Below, piece after piece: positions 40,593 through 47,515 of a stretch of DNA of 64,000 bases; within the stretch, counting starts at the first letter, position 1, and each line of letters begins with the position of its first letter. The translations under genes and the position numbers were made by a program. The DNA comes from Myxococcales bacterium (GTDB lineage Bacteria > Myxococcota_A > Polyangia > Haliangiales > Haliangiaceae): NCBI GenBank assembly GCA_016707895.1, contig JADJGV010000013.1, positions 1-64,000 of the forward strand. The letters run 5' to 3'. Under the pieces are notes generated by a model that saw nothing but the letters and a program-made list of their open reading frames with translations, did not search any database and was not told the origin of the DNA.

Positions 40593-40670
40593 CCTGGGAG
40601 GGTTTGTCGACAAACCCTCCCCCACGGGGTCATGCCCCCGTGGGGCCCCCTCCCGATACGCGAGATCCCA
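40593..40670 (+). repeat. two-hairpin dispersed repeat, copy 2
   Basis: Starts 2 nt after the DUF1993 stop. It has a stem GGGAGGGTTTG/CAAACCCTCCC, then CCCACGGGG/CCCCGTGGG around TCATGCC, then CCCGATACGCGAGATCCC. Compared with copy 1 at 25005, stem bases change as pairs (C-G to T-A), so the fold is conserved rather than the sequence. Confidence 0.7.
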
Positions 40671-40786
40671 CAGCGCAGATCGGGATCTTGGATCAACCCT
40701 CTGTCGACGGCGTGACCCTGGGCGCGGACCTGGCACGCGGCGTGGATAGCTCTCGCGGCATCCCCCGCCCGCCAAGGAGCCTGTCG
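40671..40786 (+). promoter_or_regulatory. leader of the outer-membrane protein gene
   Basis: The gap before the next gene contains a CAAGGAG ribosome site 7 nt before ATG 40787. A sigma54-like TGGCACG at 40728 lacks the -12 GC, so it is not a convincing promoter. Confidence 0.3.
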
Positions 40787-41455
40787 ATGTTCGCCACACG
40801 TCCCGCGATCGCTGCCGCGTTTCTCGCCACCACGCTCGTCGCCACCGTCGCCCACGCCGACGGTCCGCCCGGCGCGTGTGAATGCGGGGTCACACCGGCG
40901 CCCAGCGCCGCGCCGGCCGCCGCGCCGCGCCTGCCGCGCTGGGGCGTGGGCGCGCACCTGACGTCGCTGTCGCTGAGCGAGCCGGGCGCGATGGACGATC
41001 GCGGCACACCCTTCGCGGGCGCCGGCCTGCAGGTGCGCTACCGGCTGCGCCCGCGCTGGCAGCTCGAGCTGTCCGCGGCCCACGTGCAAGAGCAAGACGT
41101 CGACGAGGCCGTCGCGCGCCACGTCGACGCCGCCGCGCTGGCGATCCTCTTCCACCCGCGGCCGTACGCGCGCTGGGACCTGTATCTGCTGGCCGGCCTG
41201 GGCGCGACCAGCGACGGCGATCCCGACCTCACCGACGCGGAACGCGAGGCCAGCCAGATCGGCGATCTCCAGCTCGGCGCCGGCGTCGAGCGACGCTTCG
41301 GCCGGATCGGGGTGGCCGCCGAGCTGCGGCTCCTGGCCCGCGAGCCCGCCGACGACGACGCCGCGGCGCGCATGACCGACGGGCCCGGCGCCGCGGACGA
41401 TGGCCAGGACCGCAGCGGCGGCGCGCTGACGCTCGGCGCCACCTATTACTTCTAG
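40787..41455 (+). CDS. outer-membrane beta-barrel protein
   Basis: A 222-residue protein with a signal peptide ending near VAHADGPPG. The body alternates aromatic-bearing strands (WGVGAHLTSLSLSEPG, GLQVRYRLRPRWQLELSAAHV, WDLYLLAGLGAT, GDLQLGAGVERRFGRIGVAAELRL) and ends in ATYYF, the terminal aromatic recognised by the Bam machinery. It resembles OmpA-like or porin-like 8-stranded barrels. Function unknown. Followed at 25 bp by the TPMT gene. Confidence 0.83.
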   Translation: MFATRPAIAAAFLATTLVATVAHADGPPGACECGVTPAPSAAPAAAPRLPRWGVGAHLTSLSLSEPGAMDDRGTPFAGAGLQVRYRLRPRWQLELSAAHVQEQDVDEAVARHVDAAALAILFHPRPYARWDLYLLAGLGATSDGDPDLTDAEREASQIGDLQLGAGVERRFGRIGVAAELRLLAREPADDDAAARMTDGPGAADDGQDRSGGALTLGATYYF

Positions 41456-41480
41456 GCCGACGACGCGCTACTGCTAGCGC

Positions 41481-42116
41481 ATGGACCCGAGCTTCTGGCA
41501 CGCGCGCTGGCAGGCCAACCAGATCGGCTTTCACGAAGGCCGCCCCAACACGTACCTCGAGCGCTTCGCCGATCGGCTGCCGGCCGGCGCGCGGGTGCTG
41601 GTGCCGCTGTGCGGCAAGGCCAACGACCTGGCGTACCTCGCCAGCCGCGGCCACACGGTGATCGGCGTCGAGCTGGTCGAGGCCGCGGTCGCGGCGTTCT
41701 TCGCCGAGCACGACCTCGCGCCGACCCGGGCGCCGCTCGGCGATCACGTCGCGTACCAGGCCGGCGAGATCACCGTGCTGGCTGGCGACTGGTTCGCCAC
41801 CACCGCCGCGCTGATCGGCGCGGTCGACGCGATCTACGATCGCGCCGCGCTGATCGCGCTGCCGCCCGCGCTGCGCGGTCGCTACGTCGCGCACCTGCGC
41901 GCGCTGGCCCCGCGCGCGCCGGCGCTGCTGATCACGATCGCCTACCCGCAGGAGATGATGGAGGGCCCGCCGTTCTCGGTCGACGACGCCGAGGTCCGCG
42001 CGCTGTGGGCCGGCCGCACGATCACCGAGCTCGCCGACGAGCCGCTGGTGCAGCCGCGCCTCGCCGCCGCCGGCGCCACCGGCCGCGAGCGCTGCTACGC
42101 GATCGCCGCGCCCTGA
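41481..42116 (+). CDS. tpm: thiopurine S-methyltransferase-family enzyme
   Basis: A 211-residue SAM-dependent methyltransferase. Hallmarks: FWHARWQANQIGFHEG at the N-terminus, RVLVPLCGKANDLAYLASRGHTVIGVE (SAM loop), IYDRAALIALPPALRGRYVAHL, and PPFSV. In bacteria TPMT-family enzymes methylate thiols, selenium or tellurium compounds, giving resistance. ATG 41481 lacks a ribosome site, but TACTGC ends 6 nt upstream. Confidence 0.9.
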   Translation: MDPSFWHARWQANQIGFHEGRPNTYLERFADRLPAGARVLVPLCGKANDLAYLASRGHTVIGVELVEAAVAAFFAEHDLAPTRAPLGDHVAYQAGEITVLAGDWFATTAALIGAVDAIYDRAALIALPPALRGRYVAHLRALAPRAPALLITIAYPQEMMEGPPFSVDDAEVRALWAGRTITELADEPLVQPRLAAAGATGRERCYAIAAP

Positions 42117-42295
42117 CACCTGGGCACGACCGCCCACCGCGGCGCACCAAGGTTGCGCCGCCCGCGCAGGGCCCGGCTGAGGCGCGCGCGAGGCACGGCG
42201 CGGCCCGTCGTCAGCGCCTGCCAGGGGCGCGCGCGAGCCGTGCCGGCGGAGCGACGGCTCTCGCTTCAAGGCCCAACCACGCCCCCAGGAGCCCC
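42117..42295. other. intergenic region, no gene
   Basis: About 180 bp. No promoter of the recurrent TAnnnT type was recognised; the next gene has a CCAGGAG ribosome site. Confidence 0.4.
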
Positions 42296-43939
42296 ATGCC
42301 TCGCTTCCCTTGGCTGATCATGTTGACCACCGCCGCCGCCTGCGTCGACACCGACCAACGGCCGCACGACGAGCCCAACGCCGCGCCGCCGGAGGTCCTC
42401 GAGGCCGCGGCCACCACCGCCGCGGCGTTGGTCGCGCCGCGCGCCGAGTGCGCGAACCCGACCGCGAGCCAGCTCGACGCGTGCATCGACGACGCCTGGG
42501 ACGCGCTGTTCACGGACGTCTCGGTCGGAGCCCGGAGCTACTTCGCCGACTACGTCGCACAGGCCCTGCCGGGGGGGCGGGCGGCGCTCGACGACCTCCG
42601 GCTCTACGGGCTCCAGCGCATGACCGGCAACCTGCTCATGTACGCCCACGCGCATCGCAAGGTCGACATCCTGAAGGACCTCGCGTCGCTCTACCTGGCG
42701 ATCAAGCCGGGGTTCACCACGCAGACGACCTACGTGGTCGCGCACGTCCCGAAGGCCGCCAACGGCGACCTCGCGGCCGAGGGGCGCGTCGACCGGACGG
42801 TGCGCGCACCGAGCGCCGTCGCGAACCGGCGCCGCGCCATCAAGGCGACCAGGTACTGGAACGAGCTCGCGCGTCCCGGCGAGGCCAACGCGACCGGCGA
42901 GAACATCCTGAGCTCGAGCCAGTTCATGTACGCGGTCGCGCGCCTCATCCGCGCGACCGCGGAGCTCCCGGCGGACCAGCGCCCCGCCGAGTTGACGGCG
43001 TTCGTGACGTCCTACCTGACGCTCGCGGTCGACGATCACTACAAGCGGTGGGTGCTCGGCCGCGCGAACGAGGTCGGCCTGTTCAACGTGCCGTCCCCCT
43101 GGCTGTGCGGCACGGGCAAGTTCACCCACGCCCGATACCTGCAGCTCGTCCTGGCCAAGCAGTTCAACACCACGCCGTCGTACTGCAACCTGATCACCGA
43201 CCAGGACTGGTGGATCGCGGCCGGCGTCGCCGAGCTGCTCCTCGCCCGCCGCCAGGCGCCGACCCTGGTCGCGTTCGACGACCCGCAGCAGGCGTTGTCG
43301 AAGTACGTCAAGACCGCGGCGGCGGTGTTCGCGAGCCGCACGCGGCCGACCAGCGTCGAGGGTGGCCTGGGGTTCGGCGTCGGCGAATGGGATGACCACG
43401 TCGACTTCGCGTTCATGGGGTACCCGCGGGCCGCGCCGCTGCCGGCGCTCACCGACGCTCGGGCGGCGACCGGCGTGGGCTGGGACATCCGCCACGCGCG
43501 GCGGTGGATCCACCTGTTCGACTCGTTCCAGACGTTCACCCGCATCTACGGCCCGATCGAGTGGCCCACCGACGCCCAGCTCAAGGGCTTCGCCGTCCAG
43601 TTCGCGGTCGCCGTCCCGACGGTCGTGGTCGATGACGCAGGCGCCCGCTGCCTCAAGTTCCGCAACTTGATGAGCGGCCACAACGGCTGGTATCGCTACA
43701 CGGTCGGGATGGCCGACGCGCTGGCCACCGCCGGCCCGTTCTCTCGGTCTGCGGACGCCGCCCCCGCCGGCTACGCGTTCTGGTCGAAGCACGACGTGCG
43801 CGTCGGCAACGTGGTGCGGCGGTGGATGACCGAGAACGCGGCGTGGATGCGCTCGGCGGCCCGCCAGCTCGAGGTGCTGCCGTCGCTCGCCGACACCCGG
43901 CCCTACCCTGCGGTCGAAGGCGGCTGTCAGGTCCCGTGA
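42296..43939 (+). CDS. hypothetical lipoprotein of 547 residues
   Basis: Lipoprotein signal MPRFPWLIMLTTAAAC, then Pro/Ala and helices rich in aromatic residues: SYFADYVAQAL, LASLYLAIKPGF, YWNELARPG, TRIYGPIEWPTDAQLKGFAVQFAVAVPTVVVDDAG, and near the C-terminus WYRYTVGMADALATA. The all-helical, Trp-rich pattern resembles secreted alginate-lyase-like or toroid-fold proteins, but I cannot name a family. It appears somewhat different in codon use from its neighbours (more G-ending Leu and Val, more C-rich runs). ATG 42296 with a CCAGGAG site 5 nt upstream. Confidence 0.7.
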   Translation: MPRFPWLIMLTTAAACVDTDQRPHDEPNAAPPEVLEAAATTAAALVAPRAECANPTASQLDACIDDAWDALFTDVSVGARSYFADYVAQALPGGRAALDDLRLYGLQRMTGNLLMYAHAHRKVDILKDLASLYLAIKPGFTTQTTYVVAHVPKAANGDLAAEGRVDRTVRAPSAVANRRRAIKATRYWNELARPGEANATGENILSSSQFMYAVARLIRATAELPADQRPAELTAFVTSYLTLAVDDHYKRWVLGRANEVGLFNVPSPWLCGTGKFTHARYLQLVLAKQFNTTPSYCNLITDQDWWIAAGVAELLLARRQAPTLVAFDDPQQALSKYVKTAAAVFASRTRPTSVEGGLGFGVGEWDDHVDFAFMGYPRAAPLPALTDARAATGVGWDIRHARRWIHLFDSFQTFTRIYGPIEWPTDAQLKGFAVQFAVAVPTVVVDDAGARCLKFRNLMSGHNGWYRYTVGMADALATAGPFSRSADAAPAGYAFWSKHDVRVGNVVRRWMTENAAWMRSAARQLEVLPSLADTRPYPAVEGGCQVP

Positions 43940-43948
43940 GCCGCCCCG

Positions 43949-44164
43949 TCACCCTGGCCGGCGCCGCGTCGCGCTGACCGCCGCCGGCGGCGCGTCGATG
44001 TCCACGTCGGGCGGCTGGCGCCGCGCCGCGATGTTGTCGACCAGGTTCGGGTAGCGCCGGCCGTGGCGCAGCGCCGCGGCCTCGGCCCACGCCCGCTGCG
44101 CCGGGGTCAGCGCCGCGCGCGGACCGGGCGGCCGCGGCCGCTGCCAGGGGGGCGTGCTCGCCAT
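43949..44164 (-). CDS. small hypothetical protein
   Basis: A 71-residue basic protein (MASTPPWQRPRPPGPRAALT, then AWAEAAALRHGRRYPNLVDNIAARR). It has no signal peptide or known domain, and no convincing ribosome site. The Tyr-Pro-Asn-Leu region looks protein-like in composition, but the frame could be spurious. Confidence 0.4.
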   Translation of the reverse strand: MASTPPWQRPRPPGPRAALTPAQRAWAEAAALRHGRRYPNLVDNIAARRQPPDVDIDAPPAAVSATRRRPG

Positions 44165-44337
44165 GACCCGCGCTTCGACGGCCGCCGCCCGGCGCAGGTT
44201 ACGACCGCGGGCGACGACCCTGACATTCGTCGTCACAGCGCGCCCAGACCTACCGGACACCACAGTCCAACCACGCTCGCAAGTGCGCGTACCGCATAGC
44301 CCCCGTTGCGGTCCGCCGGTTGCAGTCTCCCTCGGCG
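44165..44337. other. intergenic region, no gene
   Basis: About 170 bp between divergent genes, somewhat less GC-rich than its surroundings. I see no promoter hexamer or hairpin that stands out. Confidence 0.35.
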
Positions 44338-45168
44338 ATGACCGCCCCACGCGTCGCCATCCCCGCCCTCGCCGCCGTGCTCGCCGCCGCCTGCGGAGGC
44401 GACGACGGCACGACCGTCGATCCCACCGACGTCCCGTTCGGGACCACCGCCATCGTCGTGGTCGTCAACCCGATCATCAACGACGCCAACCGCGACGCGA
44501 CCCTGCCGATGCCCGGCGCCACGGTCGCTGGCGTCACCCTCACCACCGACGACGGCGTGGCCGCCACCACCGGGCCCGACGGCGTCGCGGTGCTGGGGCC
44601 GGTCACCGCCGGCGCGCGCACCATCACCGTGTCCGGCGCGATCGCCGGCGGCACGTTCACCGTCATGGCGGCCGACAAGGCGCTGCGCGAGGTGGCGATC
44701 GCCGCCGACGCCGGCCGCGCCGACGTGATGGTGACCGTCGACTACAAGGCCGACCAGGCGTTCGAGGTGTCGCCGGCGATGACCACCGCCCAGGTCAACG
44801 AGGTGCTCGCCGTCAGCGACCGGGTGGTCTTCTTCCGCGGCGGCAACTACGTCGGCGACCTGACCTTCGGCGGCAGCCGGGTCACGCTGTTCGGCGAGGG
44901 CGCGCTCGGCGGCCAGGTCGTGATCGACGGCGATCTCCACGTCACCGGCAGCGACAGCCGCATCCGCGGCACCCACATCACCGGCGCGGTGACCATGCCC
45001 GGCAGCGGCGTCGGCCTCGCGTTCTCCCGCGTCGACGGCGCGCTGACCTCCGAGGGCAGCGACGGCATGCTGCTCGCCAACGCGCTGTGCGGCGCCGAGA
45101 CCATCAGCGGCAGCGGCACGATCGCGATCGGAAACACGGGCGCCGCGCCGTCGACGACCTGCCCGTAG
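44338..45168 (+). CDS. hypothetical lipoprotein with beta-solenoid-like repeats
   Basis: A 276-residue lipoprotein (signal ending LAAACGG). A carboxypeptidase-regulatory-like domain in the first part (PMPGATVAGVTLTTDDGVAATTGPDGVAVLGPV) is followed by short repeats typical of a right-handed beta helix: GGSRVTLFGEGALGGQVVI, GSDSRIRGTHITGAVTM. No enzymatic motif is seen. ATG 44338 begins the signal; a TTG at 44320 is an alternative. Confidence 0.72.
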   Translation: MTAPRVAIPALAAVLAAACGGDDGTTVDPTDVPFGTTAIVVVVNPIINDANRDATLPMPGATVAGVTLTTDDGVAATTGPDGVAVLGPVTAGARTITVSGAIAGGTFTVMAADKALREVAIAADAGRADVMVTVDYKADQAFEVSPAMTTAQVNEVLAVSDRVVFFRGGNYVGDLTFGGSRVTLFGEGALGGQVVIDGDLHVTGSDSRIRGTHITGAVTMPGSGVGLAFSRVDGALTSEGSDGMLLANALCGAETISGSGTIAIGNTGAAPSTTCP

Positions 45169-45195
45169 CGCGCGGAGGCCGCGTCGAATGACGCG

Positions 45196-45224
45196 TTGAC
45201 AGGCGCCTGGCGCGGCGGGACATT
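45196..45224 (+). promoter_or_regulatory. sigma70-type promoter of the sensor kinase
   Basis: A perfect -35 TTGACA is followed after exactly 17 nt by GACATT, giving a start near 45231 and a leader of about 12 nt before ATG 45243. It is the only classical -35 of this quality I found. Confidence 0.5.
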
Positions 45225-45242
45225 GCTCGCGAGGGGCGGCAG

Positions 45243-46545
45243 ATGAAGAACCAACCGATGGGAGGGGGCGTGGCGTGCCCGCAAGGGACGACAGCCAGGT
45301 GCCTGGCGCTGGAGCGGGTGACCCACGAGCTCGAGGTCCACCAGGTCGAGCTCGAGGCGCAGAACGGCGAGCTGCGCGCGGCGCACGCCGAGGTGGTGGC
45401 CGCGCTCGCCGACCACCAGGCGCTCGCCGACAACCTGCCCGATCTGCTCGCGAGCTTCGATCGCGACCTGCGCCACCGTTACGTCAACCAGGCCGCCGCG
45501 CGGGTCGGGCCGTCACCGGCCGCCGCCTACGTCGGCCTGACGCTGGCCGAGACCGGGGTCGCGCCCGCGATCGCGGCGGCCTGGGAGGCGCCGGCTCCGC
45601 CACGTCTTCGCCACCGGCGAGCGGGTGCAGTTCGAGGACGAGGTGGCCGCGCCGCACGGCGCCCGCACGTACCTGACGACCCTGGCGCCGGCGCGCGACG
45701 AGGCCGGCGCGATCACCAGCGTGCTGTCGCTGGCCCGCGACGTGACCGAGTTCGTCAAGGCGCAGCAGGATCAGGAGCGCCTGCGGCGGGGGCTGGCGCG
45801 CGCCGATCGCCTCGCCAGCCTCGGCGTGCTCGCCGCCGGGATCGCGCACGAGATCAACAACCCGCTGTGCTTCGTGCTGACGACGCTCGAGGGCCTCGTC
45901 GAGGATCTGGCGCGGCTCGCGGCGCCCGTCACCCCGAGCGCGGTCCCCAGCCAGGCCGCGGACGCGCCGGCGTCGCTCGGCGAGCTCGCCGACCGGAGCC
46001 GCGAGGCGCTCGCCAGCGCGGTCCGGATCCGCGAGGTGGCGCGGGGCCTCGGCCGGTTCGCCCGGGTCGAGCGCGATCGCGCGTGCGCGACCGACCCGCG
46101 GGCGCCGCTCGAGACGGCGCTCACGCTCGCGTCCCACGAGACCAAGTACCGGGCGACGATCGTCCGGGACTACGACGAGGTGCCCCGGGTCGCCGCGTCC
46201 GACGGCGAGCTGGCCCAGGTGTTCCTGAACCTGATCGTCAACGCCGCCCACGCGATCGACGAGGGCGACGTCGGCCACAACGCCATCCACTTGCGCGTGC
46301 GCAGCATCGGCGCCGAGGTCTGCATCGAGGTGACCGACACCGGCCGCGGCATCGCGCCGGCCGACCGGCCGTTCATCTTCGACGCGTTCTTCACCACCAA
46401 GGACCCCGGCAAGGGCACCGGGCTCGGGCTGGCGATCTCGCGCCAGATCATCGACGGCCTCGGCGGCCAGCTCCAGTGCGAGCCCGCCCCGGGCCGCGGC
46501 ACCCGCTTCATCGTCCGCCTCCCCGCCCTGCCGACGGCGGCGTAG
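45243..46545 (+). CDS. PAS-domain sensor histidine kinase (one frameshift)
   Basis: The N-terminal frame from ATG 45243 carries a coiled region (ELEVHQVELEAQNGELRAAHAEV) and the start of a PAS domain (LPDLLASFDRDLRHRYVNQAAA). At about 45595-45605 the coding switches by one base to the frame with RHVFATGERVQFEDEV, a PAS C-terminus, the H-box ADRLASLGVLAAGIAHEINNPL (phospho-His), the N-box NLIVNAAHAID, and G-boxes VTDTGRGIAP and GKGTGLGLAIS. No membrane segment is seen, so it is cytoplasmic. No response regulator is adjacent. One extra base in a C/G-rich stretch explains the break; error or decay cannot be told apart. Confidence 0.83.
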
Positions 46546-46561
46546 GCGGCGGGACGCAGCC

Positions 46562-47071
46562 TCACCGGCGGGGCATGAACGTCGCGAGCCACGCCGCGAG
46601 CTGCTGGTACTCGGCCGCGTTCGCCGGATCCAGATCGACCAGCCAGTGCTCCTTCCCCGTCGGCGTGGTCGCGATCAAGCCCGTGAGGTTGGCGCGCCGG
46701 CCCACCGCGAGCTGCGTCACCTGATCGAGCGGGACGCTCTCGAGCATGCCCGCCAGCGCGGGTCGCGGCACGCGCAGCAGCAGCCGCACGGTCCGCGTGG
46801 TCTTGCCGAGGAGCGCGCGCGCCACCCGGACCAGCGCGCGGACCCCGATCGCGACCAGCCCGATCGCCCCGACGACGCGCAGCGCGGGGCCGCCGAGGAC
46901 CAAGGCCAGCGCCATCCCGACGGCCCCGACGGCCCAGACGATCGCCTCGATCCAGAGGTCGGCCCCCGGGCCGCGCGGCGCGATCTCGAACCCGAGCGGC
47001 GTCGGCCTGACGACGAGGGCAGCGAAGGTCGGCAGCGCGGCAGGCGCGGCCTCCACGGGCGAACCGGGCAT
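46562..47071 (-). CDS. hypothetical two-helix membrane protein
   Basis: A 169-residue protein with two hydrophobic segments (IEAIVWAVGAVGMALALVLGG and ALRVVGAIGLVAIGVRALV) near residues 42-85, followed by a cytoplasmic tail containing PLDQVTQLAVGRR and KEHWLVDLDPANAAEYQQLAAWL. Function unknown. ATG 47071 is preceded by TAGCGT ending exactly 6 nt upstream, so it is probably leaderless. It converges on the sensor kinase. Confidence 0.65.
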   Translation of the reverse strand: MPGSPVEAAPAALPTFAALVVRPTPLGFEIAPRGPGADLWIEAIVWAVGAVGMALALVLGGPALRVVGAIGLVAIGVRALVRVARALLGKTTRTVRLLLRVPRPALAGMLESVPLDQVTQLAVGRRANLTGLIATTPTGKEHWLVDLDPANAAEYQQLAAWLATFMPRR

Positions 47072-47077
47072 GGCGCG

Positions 47078-47083
47078 ACGCTA
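47078..47083 (-). promoter_or_regulatory. -10 box TAGCGT, leaderless
   Basis: On the minus strand TAGCGT ends 6 nt before ATG 47071. Confidence 0.45.
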
Positions 47084-47145
47084 CACGCTCGCCAGCCCCA
47101 GTGTCCGCCGACGTGAGGTCGGCGTGGGGCCGCCGCCGGACGCCG

Positions 47146-47175
47146 AAAAGGAGAAAGGCCACCTTGCGGCGGCCT
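47146..47175 (-). terminator. Rho-independent terminator of a tRNA-Leu transcript
   Basis: On the minus strand AGGCCGCC-GCAA-GGTGGCCT forms an 8-bp stem with a GCAA loop, followed by TTCTCCTTTT. It lies 4 nt beyond the 3' end of the tRNA-Leu fragment, as a tRNA terminator would. Confidence 0.8.
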
Positions 47176-47179
47176 CTCG

Positions 47180-47202
47180 TGCGAAAGGGGGGACTCGAAC
47201 CC
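47180..47202 (-). tRNA. 3' fragment of tRNA-Leu (attachment-site remnant)
   Basis: The minus strand contains GGG-TTCGAGT-CCCCC-CTTTCGC-A: the complete T-loop, the 3' half of the T-stem, the 3' acceptor strand and the discriminator A used by tRNA-Leu. CCA is not encoded. The upstream sequence does not contain the matching 5' acceptor GCGAAAG or the rest of a cloverleaf, and the 5' side of the T-stem mismatches, so only the last part of the gene remains. This is the typical footprint left where a mobile element integrates at a tRNA 3' end. Confidence 0.75.
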
Positions 47203-47512
47203 TGCCGGGACCGCGCGGAATCAACAACGACCGCGCAGCCTTGCAGCGATTCCGCTGGGTTCGAGGCCCTGCTTGTCTGGGGTGGTCCGGGGTGGTCGGC
47301 TGGGATCTGGGGTGGCGTGGCAAGGTTTTGCCATGCGGGATCATGTCGCGTCTGGCGCGCGTTCTCGCTTGGACCTTGGTCGAGCTTGCCCGCTTTCGCC
47401 AAGCTGCAGGCGATCCGAGCCGTCGATCTTATTGCGTATGACACACACGAATTCGACGCGGTGCAAGCGCAGCCGGTGTCGCGCCGAGACCCTGGCGATG
47501 AGAGGCTAGGAG
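47203..47512. other. gene-free island border
   Basis: 310 bp between the tRNA fragment and the first Tc gene. Open frames cross it, but none has a start site or recognisable protein. It is moderately less GC-rich near 47390-47460 and ends in the AGGAGG site of the Tc gene. Confidence 0.4.
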
Positions 47513-47515
47513 GTG

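Noticed and set aside
40728..40743. Sigma54-like TGGCACG before the outer-membrane protein gene
   Set aside because: The -12 GC dinucleotide is replaced by GG, which sigma54 does not tolerate; spacing to the gene is also unremarkable.
47251..47272. T-loop-like GGGTTCGAGGCCC on the plus strand
   Set aside because: No acceptor or anticodon stem can be folded around it; probably coincidental or a relic of the attachment region.
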